DNA from: a virus
IMG/VR virus record: IMGVR_UViG_3300032282_004882
Coordinates: 1 to 21,283 of that record
Direction: 5' to 3' (one strand)
Length of the DNA: 21,283 nucleotides
Below are positions 8,185 through 16,564 of this stretch, one piece after another. The position numbers and the translations under genes are program-made. Positions within the stretch are counted from its first letter, which is position 1. Every line of letters begins with the position of its first letter. The notes under the pieces are model-generated. The model searched no databases, was not told where the DNA came from, and saw nothing but the letters and a program-made list of their open reading frames with translations.

Positions 8185-8889
8185 TTACTCCTCTATTACA
8201 ATTGTGGGTGGAAGATTAAAGTGAAAACCAAAAGGAGTTAATCCTTGATTTTCTGGGACTGGTGTTTCATAAGAAAACCTAGCAGCAACTTCTACAGGAG
8301 GAAACTTGCAACCTTCTTCAATAAACATATGTCTATTGTGAACACAGATATTTCCATCTTCTGCAAAGTTGTTTGCATTAAAGTGTTTATAAAAATCTCC
8401 AGTAGTACAATCAAAAGGTATTTCTCTCTTTAAAGGAACTTCAAGAAGTTTTTTACTACGAAGAGAGAAACCACCATTTCCAACTCTAATATGTTCACCA
8501 AAAGGTGACACATAAGAGTTTTCCTGATATGGCCAAGGAGCTCCAATGTAATCATAGTCATAGAACTCATCTGACCAGGAATCAGGATTTACAATAAATG
8601 CATGGTCATGAACCATTAAACAATAATCTTTATCTACATGCTTATAAAGTTGATATAGACAATATTTACTATATTCATCAATATTGGTTATAGGAAAAAT
8701 CATCTCCTCTACTACAATACCATCTTGCAGTAAAGAATCTTGATATTGATCTTTGATCTCCTTTGAGGTAACAAGTTTAACTGAACCAAACTTTGCTTGC
8801 TCAATGCAAGTATAGATTGCCTTAATACTACCAGAAACTCTGGTAGTATTATCTATTGCAATTAAAGTTACTTTAGATAGATCAAGCAT
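8185..8889 (-). CDS. DUF5672-family glycosyltransferase-like protein
   Basis: A 234-residue protein that fits the DUF5672 family, found in polysaccharide clusters. Visible motifs are LMVHDHAFIVNPDSW (91-105; the place of a D-x-D site, here HDHAF), DYIGAPWP (113-120) and VGNGGFSLRS (136-145), then FAEDGNICVHNRH in the C-terminal half. DUF5672 proteins are thought to be glycosyltransferases related to GT-A folds, but no reaction is established as far as I know. I choose the ATG at 8889, overlapping the stop of the aminotransferase-fold gene by eight bases; a TTG at 8904 is possible but lies before the conserved DLS start. Two bases separate its stop from the following GT11 start, and its last Glu codons provide that gene's Shine-Dalgarno. 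Confidence 0.78.
   Translation of the reverse strand: MLDLSKVTLIAIDNTTRVSGSIKAIYTCIEQAKFGSVKLVTSKEIKDQYQDSLLQDGIVVEEMIFPITNIDEYSKYCLYQLYKHVDKDYCLMVHDHAFIVNPDSWSDEFYDYDYIGAPWPYQENSYVSPFGEHIRVGNGGFSLRSKKLLEVPLKREIPFDCTTGDFYKHFNANNFAEDGNICVHNRHMFIEEGCKFPPVEVAARFSYETPVPENQGLTPFGFHFNLPPTIVIEE
8188..8193 (-). promoter_or_regulatory. Strong ribosome-binding site of GT11 copy 2
   Basis: GAGGAG five bases before the ATG at 8182, made by the last two Glu codons of the DUF5672 gene. It supports that start and suggests higher translation of this fucosyltransferase than of most coupled neighbours. Confidence 0.7.
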
Positions 8890-10183
8890 TGATAAAAGAG
8901 TCAACTACTATTTCAATATAATCAATCATTTTCTGATTAATTGTTGGCGAACATCCAAGAAAGAATACTTTATTCAATACTTGGTTCGCTTTTGGATATT
9001 TAGTTGCGTCATCAAGATGACTATATCCAGGATGAAGAAGAACGTTTCCAGCAAAGTAATTTCGTGTTTGAATTTTATTACTTTCAAGGTGTGCAACAAG
9101 AGATCTTTTCAATTCTTTGTTATCGCAAATAATAGGAACTCCAAACCAACTTGTTTCTGCGCTTTCTCGTTCATTTACTATTCTTGTTCCAGGAATCTTT
9201 TCAATAATTTTTTGAATTTTTTCTTTGTTGATTCTACGGAGTTGGTGGATTTCTTCAAACTTTTGAAGTTGAATTAAACCAACTGCACCTTGCATATCAA
9301 GAGGTTTAAGATTATATCCCATAGTTGAGAACACATACTTATGATCAACTACATCTTCATAGTTTTCCAACCAAGTATCAAATCGACGACCACAAACTCC
9401 ATTTGAAAGAAGATTCTGTTGACCAACACAATAGCATCCACGACCCCACCAAGCAAAACTACGAGCAAGATCAATGATTCCTTTTTCATTTGAAGAAACC
9501 ATACCACCTTCCATCGTACAAATATGGTGTGCAGGATAGAAAGAACAAGAAGCAGCAACTGCATAATCAGTAAGATAGTTGCCACGCCACTTACTTCCAA
9601 GACTATCGCAATTATCTGCAATCAAAGCAATACTTTTACGACGACAGAGATCAACAAACTTGTTCACATTATAAGGATTGCCAAGAACAGGCGATGAGAT
9701 AGCACCAACAGTCCTATCAGTGATTTTGCTTTCAACCTGATCCAAATCCCAATTAAGATCTTCCCAATCAATATCAACAAATACTGGTTTCAATCCACAC
9801 TGGACAATTGGAGCAATAGTGGTGACAAATCCACATGCACAGACAATAATTTCATCACCATCTTTCCAACCAAAATGCTTCTTAAGTGCGGCAAACATTA
9901 CAAGATTAGCAGAGCTTCCAGAGTTTACCATCACAGAATGTTGGAAGTTAAACTTCTTCGAAAACTCACGCTCAAACTTATTAACCTGCTCGCCAGAAGA
10001 AAGCCACTTACCTTTCATTGTAGAGTGAATGATTTCTCTAACTTCTAGATCATTCCAATAAGGACCAGAATAATAAACATTATCTTCACCGCCAACAAAT
10101 TCTTTTTTGTTGGCAAGATATGGGAATACATCGTCATCTACTTCTTTGGTAGATTGAATAAAACTGTCAATTAGGTCGTACAT
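8882..10183 (-). CDS. rfbH: RfbH/E1-type PLP(PMP)-dependent NDP-sugar 3-dehydratase
   Basis: A 433-residue DegT/DnrJ/EryC1-fold protein. The PLP phosphate loop is NSGSSANL (87-94), the ring-stacking Asp region is ALIADNCDSLG (186-196), and the usual Schiff-base lysine is replaced by His in SFYPAHH (H220). This replacement marks the dehydratase branch (E1/RfbH and ColD) rather than true aminotransferases. Cysteines at 192, 250, 252 and 264 reproduce the C-x57-C-x1-C spacing I recall for the [2Fe-2S] cluster of E1 (CDP-6-deoxy-4-hexulose 3-dehydratase), with the last gap 11 instead of 7. The GRRF and DHKYVFSTMGYNLK segments also resemble RfbH. The reaction would be C3 deoxygenation toward a 3,6-dideoxyhexose. 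The donor could be a CDP-, dTDP- or GDP-4-keto-6-deoxy sugar; no CDP-glucose pathway gene is in the window. It overlaps the paired SDR gene by 13 bases. Confidence 0.85.
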   Translation of the reverse strand: MYDLIDSFIQSTKEVDDDVFPYLANKKEFVGGEDNVYYSGPYWNDLEVREIIHSTMKGKWLSSGEQVNKFEREFSKKFNFQHSVMVNSGSSANLVMFAALKKHFGWKDGDEIIVCACGFVTTIAPIVQCGLKPVFVDIDWEDLNWDLDQVESKITDRTVGAISSPVLGNPYNVNKFVDLCRRKSIALIADNCDSLGSKWRGNYLTDYAVAASCSFYPAHHICTMEGGMVSSNEKGIIDLARSFAWWGRGCYCVGQQNLLSNGVCGRRFDTWLENYEDVVDHKYVFSTMGYNLKPLDMQGAVGLIQLQKFEEIHQLRRINKEKIQKIIEKIPGTRIVNERESAETSWFGVPIICDNKELKRSLVAHLESNKIQTRNYFAGNVLLHPGYSHLDDATKYPKANQVLNKVFFLGCSPTINQKMIDYIEIVVDSFINA

Positions 10184-10989
10184 AGTTGTTTGATAATTTC
10201 GTCTGTTGAAATTGATTGAGTAAATCCAAGTGCCTGCAACTTTGAAGTATCAAGCCAAAAATCTTTTGCCTGAACAATCTGATGAAATTCAGGTGCTTCC
10301 TTGAATTTTATAGTTGAATTAGAACCAAGATACTCTTTTGCTTTATTAATTATATCACCTATACTAGTTGGTTGTCCACTACCAACATTATAAATTTCAT
10401 TTATATTTCCTTTATCACATATAAGTTTTATTGCTTTACATACATCATCGACATGCAACACGTCACGAACTGGAGTCCCTTCATCATACAAATAAACATC
10501 TTCATTTTGTTTCAAAAGATCAATCATATGAACTAAAGCATTTTTTTTGAGTGATGCTTTATTATCACTTTTTCCTAGAACATTACAAAGACGTATAATT
10601 CTATATCTAACATTATATGTTCTACAAAAAGAAATCAATAAATCTTCTGCTGCTTTTTTGGTAATTGAATAAAATCCTGTTGGTTTGCATTGATATTCTT
10701 CTTTTGCTGGTAACTGAGTTTCCCCGTAAACAAACCAAGAACTAATAAAATTAAAAACAATATTAGAATCTCTACAAAAATCCAAAACTTCACAAAGAAT
10801 TTTGAGGTTAGTTTCAACATCTAAAGTAATATTAGTATGAACATTATAATTATCTACTGTAGAAATAAAATAAAGAATATCTTGACTTTGTGGTTGTCTA
10901 CTTTCTCTTTCAATTTTTATGGTTTTATTGGGAAACATTTTGCAATAGTTACCACCAACAAAACCAGTTCCACCAAAAATACTAATCAT
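10171..10989 (-). CDS. SDR NDP-sugar reductase/epimerase paired with the 3-dehydratase
   Basis: A 272-residue SDR. The cofactor loop is GGTGFVGG at residues 6-13; the catalytic Ser region is FISSWFVYG (81-89), and the Tyr/Lys pair is FYSITKK (Y107, K111). RDVLHVDDV and YNVGSG are typical of NDP-sugar reductases and epimerases. Abequose/paratose synthases (RfbJ/RfbS) and other 4-ketoreductases that finish 3,6-dideoxyhexoses are of this size, and the gene sits right before, and overlaps, the RfbH-type dehydratase. I therefore infer a 4-keto reduction of the dehydrated sugar. The sequence alone does not separate this from 4-epimerases. The ATG overlaps the previous TGA (ATGA). Confidence 0.75.
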   Translation of the reverse strand: MISIFGGTGFVGGNYCKMFPNKTIKIERESRQPQSQDILYFISTVDNYNVHTNITLDVETNLKILCEVLDFCRDSNIVFNFISSWFVYGETQLPAKEEYQCKPTGFYSITKKAAEDLLISFCRTYNVRYRIIRLCNVLGKSDNKASLKKNALVHMIDLLKQNEDVYLYDEGTPVRDVLHVDDVCKAIKLICDKGNINEIYNVGSGQPTSIGDIINKAKEYLGSNSTIKFKEAPEFHQIVQAKDFWLDTSKLQALGFTQSISTDEIIKQLCTT

Positions 10990-12023
10990 CTTTCACTCAA
11001 AAAATTGATTAAACATTCTGTTTTATTTTTATTATAAACCTCACCAACTTCACCTTTCATCCAAGGTAAAGTATTGCTTGCATTTTTGTAGTGGAAAATA
11101 AATGCATCATCAATACTACCATCTTTTTCCAACTTCATAAAGTCAACAAAGGTTGGTTTTGGAAAATTATATTGCTGTGCAATATTACGAATCTTAGAAT
11201 AGTTTTCGCAAAAATACTCCCAATAGTTTTCTCTATCAATTTGATGTGGAAAAGTTTTATTATCAGAATGTTGATATTGTGTGATATCTAAAGTTTCTTC
11301 TTCAAAATTTATTTTAAACTCAGAACATCCATTCAAAACAAGTTGATTAGGAACATTCAAATCTTCACATAATCCCCACTGATCAATATAATTAATTTTT
11401 AATTGATCTTCATACTTTTTCAAGTAAACATTAACTTCACCACCAACATCAACGGAAAGACCATCAACCCATCCATCACCCCAACTAATTTCTTGTGGAT
11501 TTGGCATTTTAGGAATATCTGCAATGACTAAACCATTCCAAGGATATTTAAATGCTATTTCTTGATATTGATCTTTGATATATCGATACGATGGAACAAA
11601 AGCAAAATTATATCCACTCATAATATCAACGATTGATACATCTTTAATAAAGAACATATCAGAGTCAATCAACAAAGAGATACAATCATTTTTGCTTATA
11701 TAATTTTTCCATCCCCAAGTAAATGAATAGGCACATGCAGTATTTCCATTCACATATCTATCACCTTCAAACATCTTGTTATTATTCAGGACTTGAAGAG
11801 ATGAATCCAGATCAACTCGAATACATTCTATACCCAATCTTTCACATTCACCAAAAATAACATCTATTTTATTTTCGTCATATCCACCATCACCACCTGG
11901 TCTCTCATTATTAAAAACAATATATTCAAAATCGTCTTTAATATGTTTTTTTATACTTTCATATTGAAGTGAAATAAAATCTGGTCTATTATGAGAATAA
12001 GTATAAATTTTTACTTTTGCCAT
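10986..12023 (-). CDS. Putative GT-A-type glycosyltransferase
   Basis: A 345-residue protein beginning with a strand and loop VKIYTYSHNRPDF (residues 4-16) of GT-A type, followed by FEYIVFNNE (32-40) and, after a long insert, ISLLIDSDMFFIKD at 115-128, whose D-S-D is a good metal-binding D-x-D motif. NGNTACAYSFTWGW (92-105) precedes it, as in GT8-like or galactosyltransferase-like folds. The C-terminal segment AFIFHYKNASN has the His seen in GT8 (H-x-x-G/x) enzymes, although the glycine is absent. I cannot place it in a named family with certainty. Two bases lie between the upstream methyltransferase stop and this ATG. It shares an exact 20-base stretch with the DUF5672 gene. Confidence 0.65.
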   Translation of the reverse strand: MAKVKIYTYSHNRPDFISLQYESIKKHIKDDFEYIVFNNERPGGDGGYDENKIDVIFGECERLGIECIRVDLDSSLQVLNNNKMFEGDRYVNGNTACAYSFTWGWKNYISKNDCISLLIDSDMFFIKDVSIVDIMSGYNFAFVPSYRYIKDQYQEIAFKYPWNGLVIADIPKMPNPQEISWGDGWVDGLSVDVGGEVNVYLKKYEDQLKINYIDQWGLCEDLNVPNQLVLNGCSEFKINFEEETLDITQYQHSDNKTFPHQIDRENYWEYFCENYSKIRNIAQQYNFPKPTFVDFMKLEKDGSIDDAFIFHYKNASNTLPWMKGEVGEVYNKNKTECLINFLSER

Positions 12024-12025
12024 TT

Positions 12026-12826
12026 TCAGTCTTCTCTTTTAATGTAAACAATAATATTTTGACTATATTCTTCCTCTACTTTATTCGTATCATCAAATAA
12101 AAAATTATCAGGTAAAGATTGAATTGTTTTTTTATGATCTTCAATACATTTTGGCGAATAAAGGTTTCTGATAACATAAGAATATTTTGATTTTGAAATA
12201 ATTTTATTAAAGTATTTCATTTGGAACTCAGTATCACATTCACTTAAAGAATTAATTGCGATAGTTAAATCTGTGTTTTGGAAATCAAACTCATCAATAT
12301 CAAAGCAGGATAAACTTTTAATCCTATCTTTAAGATCATCATAATTTGAAATATACTTATCGACCAACTTACAAGTTTCAGGAAGATCAACTAAAGTATA
12401 TTCAGAAAAATCTAAAATTCCACCAAGAACAACAGCAAGTCCACCATATCCTCCACCAATTTCTACGATTTTATTAATCGAAGAATCTTTTACATATTCA
12501 ATAATTTCCAATGCATTATATGCATACTTTAATGTTGTAAGAGAAAACTTTCCAATCTCTGGATCTTCATAAAGATCCGGATTTCCATAAAAATCATTCC
12601 TTCTAAACAATTCTAAATTGTCAAAAAATATAGAATTGTTATCAAGTGTTTTAATTTTATTGAGAAAATAATCAAAAGTATCTTTTGTTCCTCCCTCTAA
12701 AATGTAACGATACCTAGAGTCCTGTTTAAAGTTGATGAAATTTTCATCTTTAACTGCTTCAGAACAAGCATTAACATATCCTTCTGCAATTTGCTCATCA
12801 ATTTCCCAGTTTAAAACTTTTGTCAT
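12026..12826 (-). CDS. Putative sugar O-methyltransferase
   Basis: A 266-residue protein with the SAM-binding loop IVEIGGGYGGLA at residues 120-131, followed by an acidic strand TLVDLPETCKLVDKY and a NSLSEC segment before a helix, a combination typical of the putative sugar O-methyltransferase family found in capsule and O-antigen loci. The N-terminal 100 residues are helical and include a NPDLYEDPEIGKFS segment that probably forms the acceptor lid. It is one of the most AT-rich genes in the window by eye. A GGAG sits six bases before the ATG, inside the end of the previous gene, whose TGA it overlaps. The methylated sugar is unknown. Confidence 0.8.
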   Translation of the reverse strand: MTKVLNWEIDEQIAEGYVNACSEAVKDENFINFKQDSRYRYILEGGTKDTFDYFLNKIKTLDNNSIFFDNLELFRRNDFYGNPDLYEDPEIGKFSLTTLKYAYNALEIIEYVKDSSINKIVEIGGGYGGLAVVLGGILDFSEYTLVDLPETCKLVDKYISNYDDLKDRIKSLSCFDIDEFDFQNTDLTIAINSLSECDTEFQMKYFNKIISKSKYSYVIRNLYSPKCIEDHKKTIQSLPDNFLFDDTNKVEEEYSQNIIVYIKRED

Positions 12827-13794
12827 TTCAGACTCCGATAAAATTCTTTTGTTTCTTTATACATTTCATATTCTTTTTTACATTCTATTCCTGTCATCAA
12901 GTCGCCTTCACGATCCAACCAATACCAATCATCAACAATAGATTCATGAGGTCTCCACCAACCATTGGAAGTTTTCCAATCAAACCAATATTTTGGAGCA
13001 ATCACATCACAATCTTTATTTGTCCAAACAGGCCAAAATGCAAATGTGGAAGATGAGATAATTGCATTCTTAGCAGTATTAAGAATTGAATAATCAACTC
13101 CAATTGGACCACCTGGATATGCATACCATCCAATACTTCCTTGATATGGATCTTTCTCCTCCATCATAGCAGATCCAACTACTTCTGCAAAAGGAATAAA
13201 TTGTCTTGCATGTTCTGGATCATCAGTTACACAAACAAATTTCATATTAGGATTCTTTTCTAACATATGCTTTGCTGCATTCTGATAGTACTCAGGAGGA
13301 ACCCAAGAAGCACCAGTCAAATAATCGCCGCCACGGAATTGAATTACACAAATATCATCTGATGAATAATCAGTAATTTTATTATCGTATTCCAACCATT
13401 TGATAATATCATCTCTACGATGATTGATATAGGACATATTTTGAAAATATCCTTCTACCTTTGTATTATCCTGAAGTTCATTCCAAAGGCGTTCATCAAA
13501 GACATTCATTTCTTCTCCTCCCATATAAGGAGGATATTTTTGCCTGCGCTCTAAGTAATAATGAGCAATTCCTTCTGGAAGCTCAATTGGAGGTCCACCT
13601 TCAGGACCATGACCACCGATGACAGGTTTACCCATATCAAAGTTAGTCATAAAAGCACATGCCTTAAATGGAGTGGTAGGTTTTTTTTGAATACCCCACT
13701 CATACCCCATTCTTTCAGCAATAATTCTTGGAACAATGATGTGCCAAAGTTGGTTGCCTATACCAGAACCATCATAAATTTCAGAAACAATCAT
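12823..13794 (-). CDS. GT11-like fucosyltransferase homolog, divergent
   Basis: A 323-residue protein resembling GT11 but more distant than the two clear copies. It has DGSGIGNQLW at residues 8-17 (compare the G-x-LGNQMF block), VEGYFQ at 113-118 (a usual GT11 strand), QFRGGDYL at 152-159 in place of H-x-RRGD-Y, FVCVTDDPEHA as the FSDD strand and ISSSTFAFWPVW as the S-S-x-SWWGAW segment. The His and first Arg of the RRGD motif are altered (Gln and Phe-Arg-Gly-Gly), so the donor or activity may differ. It carries a C-terminal extension of about 50 residues. Coupled by ATGA overlap on both sides. GDP-fucose use is inference. Confidence 0.72.
   Translation of the reverse strand: MIVSEIYDGSGIGNQLWHIIVPRIIAERMGYEWGIQKKPTTPFKACAFMTNFDMGKPVIGGHGPEGGPPIELPEGIAHYYLERRQKYPPYMGGEEMNVFDERLWNELQDNTKVEGYFQNMSYINHRRDDIIKWLEYDNKITDYSSDDICVIQFRGGDYLTGASWVPPEYYQNAAKHMLEKNPNMKFVCVTDDPEHARQFIPFAEVVGSAMMEEKDPYQGSIGWYAYPGGPIGVDYSILNTAKNAIISSSTFAFWPVWTNKDCDVIAPKYWFDWKTSNGWWRPHESIVDDWYWLDREGDLMTGIECKKEYEMYKETKEFYRSLK
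12833..12836 (-). promoter_or_regulatory. Ribosome-binding site of the sugar O-methyltransferase
   Basis: GGAG six bases before the ATG at 12826, inside the end of the GT11-like gene. It supports the chosen start. Confidence 0.5.
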
Positions 13795-14630
13795 TTGATT
13801 AAATTTGCAAACTTCTTTTTATTATCGAGGATGTATTGTGGATAAGAATCATCTATAGGAACAGTTTTATAAATTGCATAGTCTCTACCCAAAGGATCTT
13901 TATTATCTTTAACTCTGGCAACGTTTTGTTTAATTTGATCATTATTTAATTCAGAATGAGCAGCACACTCAATCTTTTTCAAGACTCTTTCCTCAACAGA
14001 AAGTCCTTCACTTCCAACATAACTCCAATGCCATCCACCAGGAAAAATTCTATAATTTTTTTCATTCTCCTGTTTACTACGCAGTTCTGATAAAGTATAT
14101 TTTTCAAGAATTGACTTTCCAAATACCTTTGTCCCCAACCATCTGGGTCTATCACCATAGTCCCAGTCAGTAGTCATAGCACGAATTATACCACCAACTT
14201 CAACAAGATTCAAGTATCCAATACAGTTCTCTTGAGCAAAATGAAAAATAGAATCCTGCTCAAAATATGACTCTAAATTTTCAATTGCTTCTGAGTTTGG
14301 CACTTCATCAACATCACTCCAAATAATAACATCTTCATCAGTTACATTCTCAAGAATAACTTTTTTAATATTATCCTTTTGAAAAACGTCTCTTTGATAA
14401 GGATGAAGATCTGATGAAGTTGTATCCTCAACAATATTGTGAATGATTTTATGATTAAACTTTTCAAATCTTTCTTTATTTTCTTGATAATAAAGTGGTT
14501 TTTCAAGACCAGAAAATGTTTTTGTTGCTTCACTTAAAATAAAACAATCTACATATGGGGCAAGAACATTTAACCTAATTTCCAGAATATCAAGTTCATT
14601 GAAAAAAGGAAATACATCAACGACTTTCAT
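13791..14630 (-). CDS. GT17-family glycosyltransferase
   Basis: A 279-residue protein matching family 17 (beta-1,4-N-acetylglucosaminyltransferase type). It opens with DVFPFFNELDILEIRL (residues 5-20), the hallmark N-terminal segment, has SEATKTFSG (33-41), the YQRD region at 78-81, WSDVDEVPNSEA at 104-115 as the acidic metal site, and PGGWHWSYVG at 197-206. Family members transfer GlcNAc in eukaryotes, but bacterial and viral members sit in polysaccharide loci with unknown acceptors. A strong AAGGAGG lies three bases before the ATG, within the 14-base overlap with the upstream SDR gene. Its TGA overlaps the next ATG. Confidence 0.88.
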   Translation of the reverse strand: MKVVDVFPFFNELDILEIRLNVLAPYVDCFILSEATKTFSGLEKPLYYQENKERFEKFNHKIIHNIVEDTTSSDLHPYQRDVFQKDNIKKVILENVTDEDVIIWSDVDEVPNSEAIENLESYFEQDSIFHFAQENCIGYLNLVEVGGIIRAMTTDWDYGDRPRWLGTKVFGKSILEKYTLSELRSKQENEKNYRIFPGGWHWSYVGSEGLSVEERVLKKIECAAHSELNNDQIKQNVARVKDNKDPLGRDYAIYKTVPIDDSYPQYILDNKKKFANLIK

Positions 14631-15474
14631 ATTCCTCCTTCATTGCATTGAAGACTTTAGCAATACCCTGTTCTATTGTTGTTTTCGGCATCCACCATTT
14701 TGTAATGAAGGTATCAGCTTGATTTCTTTTATCTAACTGAACAGAGTCTTTCTCTTCTGATGGTTTTATAACAATATTATATTTTCCGATCAAGTTAAAT
14801 TGACCGCATATCATGTTTGCAATATCAATAATTTTTGTGTAATGAAAACTTGTGATATGCAAATTATCTTCAGAAGTAAATTCAGTATAATTTTCCATTA
14901 CTGCTTCAAGTGCCTCACAACAATCTTCTGCGTAAAGAAAATCTCTTTGTTCCTGACCATCAGTAAGCATATCAATTACACCAGTTTCAAATGCTTTACG
15001 AATAAAGTCTGTGATAACGTGTGCTTTCTCATGATCTTTCTCAATACCATAAACATTCCAGAACTTAACAATAAGTCCATTCAAAGATTTTGTATAGAGT
15101 TCTCCAACATTTTTAAGGACACCATAAGGAGAGTAACTCATATTACTCATTTGTGATGATGCAAACACGAATCTCACATTGTACTTCTGAAGAAGTGTAA
15201 AAGCGTTTGCCATCAAGCGGCAATTGTTATTGATGAACTGGAAAGTATGTTGATACTTTTTAAGATATCGTGATCCACCAACATCAAATGCAAGAAAGAA
15301 AACAAAGTCAGAATCTGCAATTCTTTCTTCCAAAAGAGTGTTTGGAATCGTAGTCATATCTTCATCAGGAGTATTGACCATATCAAACTCATGAACTTGA
15401 TGACCTTTGTTGCGTAGATACTCTGTCAAGTAGGCACCAATTTGCCCACTGGAACCTAATACTGTAATTTTCAT
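14617..15474 (-). CDS. NAD-dependent epimerase/dehydratase (extended SDR), substrate unknown
   Basis: A 285-residue SDR. The Rossmann loop is LGSSGQIG at residues 6-13, slightly variant from the G-x-x-G-x-x-G rule, with VNTPDEDM after the second strand. FASSQMS (104-110) holds the catalytic Ser, and SPYGVLK carries Y117 and K121. FWNVYG and DGQEQRDFLYAEDCCEAL follow the usual substrate-domain pattern. It is an NDP-sugar epimerase, dehydratase or reductase; I do not recognise a specific type. One base separates it from the GDP-mannose 3,5-epimerase stop upstream, and it overlaps the GT17 start by 14 bases. Its context beside the GDP-mannose enzymes makes a GDP- or dTDP-sugar substrate plausible but unproven. 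Confidence 0.82.
   Translation of the reverse strand: MKITVLGSSGQIGAYLTEYLRNKGHQVHEFDMVNTPDEDMTTIPNTLLEERIADSDFVFFLAFDVGGSRYLKKYQHTFQFINNNCRLMANAFTLLQKYNVRFVFASSQMSNMSYSPYGVLKNVGELYTKSLNGLIVKFWNVYGIEKDHEKAHVITDFIRKAFETGVIDMLTDGQEQRDFLYAEDCCEALEAVMENYTEFTSEDNLHITSFHYTKIIDIANMICGQFNLIGKYNIVIKPSEEKDSVQLDKRNQADTFITKWWMPKTTIEQGIAKVFNAMKEEYESR
14634..14640 (-). promoter_or_regulatory. Strong ribosome-binding site of the GT17 gene
   Basis: AAGGAGG three bases before the ATG at 14630, located inside the coding end of the upstream SDR gene. The match to the anti-Shine-Dalgarno is among the longest in the window, though the spacing is short. Confidence 0.65.
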
Positions 15475-15475
15475 A

Positions 15476-16549
15476 TCAAACAGGATGGTGGAAAGGAACG
15501 TAGTTTTCAGTTTTGAGTTGAGAATTAATCCAATTATAGGTCCTCGAAATACCTTCTTCGAGAGTCATTGAATAATCCCAACTAAGTTTTTCACGAATCA
15601 AGTCATTATTTGAGTTACGACCACGAACACCAAGAGGCCCATCAATATGTTTTTTGATGATTGTTTTGTTAGCAGACTTAGCAGCGACATCCGCTAGTTG
15701 ATTAATAGTAACCATTTCCTCAGAACCAATATTCACTGGTCCCATAAAGTCGGACTGTACAAGGCGATAAGTTGCTTCTATACATTCATCAATATAAAGG
15801 AATGATCTTGTTTGTTCACCATCTCCCCAAATTTCAATCTCACCACCTTCTTTTGGAAGTTCTGCTACCTTACGGCAGATTGCTGCTGGAGACTTTTCCT
15901 TTCCGCCACGCCAAGTTCCTTCTGGTCCGAAAATATTATGGTATCTAGCAACACGTACAGGAATACCATAATTGCGATTATAAGCAAAGAAGAGACGTTC
16001 CGAAAACAGTTTTTCCCATCCATATTCACTATCTGGCCCAGCTGGATAAGCATCGTCTTCTTTGAGTCCAGGATTTGCTGGATCAAGTTGAATATGCTCA
16101 GGATACATGCAAGCAGATGAAGAGAAAAAGATAGTCGTCTTATTTACTTCTTTCAATTCATTTAGATCTTTAAGAGAACGAAGAACGTTCAAATTAATCG
16201 ATGCAGAATTATTCATAACATCCGCATCATGATCTCCAGTGAAGATATATCCTGCTCCACCCATATCCGCAGCAAACTGATATATCTCATCAAAGGTATC
16301 AATATATTTTGATGAGATAAAATTGTAAAAGTTGCCAAGACATCCTTTAAATTGTAGAACTTTTTCTACAAAAACTTGGTCAGTTAAATCACCAAGAATA
16401 AATTCATCCGCTGCAGATGTTGAGTGTTCTGGATATTTTACATCTACACCACGAACCCAGTAACCTTCTTTCTTTAATCGTTTAACCATGTGACTACCAA
16501 TAAAGCCACCAGCACCAAGAACAAGTGCTGTTTTAATCTGTTGGGTCAT
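15476..16549 (-). CDS. GDP-mannose 3,5-epimerase (GME-like)
   Basis: A 357-residue SDR closely resembling plant-type GDP-mannose 3,5-epimerase. Visible landmarks are GAGGFIGSH (12-20), QFAADMGGAGYIF (91-103), SSSACMYPE with the catalytic Cys at 147, DSEYGWEKL with Y176 and K180, RYHNIFGPEGTWRGGKEKSPAA (202-222 region) holding the second catalytic Lys, and GVRGRNSNND near the C-terminus. The enzyme turns GDP-D-mannose into GDP-L-galactose and/or GDP-L-gulose. A small insert near residues 68-83 (KGCLGNFYNFISSK) distinguishes it from the plant form. It is the only gene of the cluster with a real spacer before it (28 bases), which holds an AGGAG and a likely extended -10 promoter. Product identity is the main uncertainty. 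Confidence 0.88.
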   Translation of the reverse strand: MTQQIKTALVLGAGGFIGSHMVKRLKKEGYWVRGVDVKYPEHSTSAADEFILGDLTDQVFVEKVLQFKGCLGNFYNFISSKYIDTFDEIYQFAADMGGAGYIFTGDHDADVMNNSASINLNVLRSLKDLNELKEVNKTTIFFSSSACMYPEHIQLDPANPGLKEDDAYPAGPDSEYGWEKLFSERLFFAYNRNYGIPVRVARYHNIFGPEGTWRGGKEKSPAAICRKVAELPKEGGEIEIWGDGEQTRSFLYIDECIEATYRLVQSDFMGPVNIGSEEMVTINQLADVAAKSANKTIIKKHIDGPLGVRGRNSNNDLIREKLSWDYSMTLEEGISRTYNWINSQLKTENYVPFHHPV

Positions 16550-16564
16550 GAAAAAATCAATAAT

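Noticed and set aside
9349-9621. Minus-strand open frame of 90 codons inside the 3-dehydratase gene
   Set aside because: It is a frame-shifted reading of the strongly supported dehydratase; the hydrophobic peptide is a by-product.
14800-15156. Plus-strand open frame of 118 codons
   Set aside because: It is antisense to the well-supported SDR gene at 14617-15474, has no recognisable motif or ribosome site, and is rich in Cys/Phe/Ile as antisense shadows usually are.
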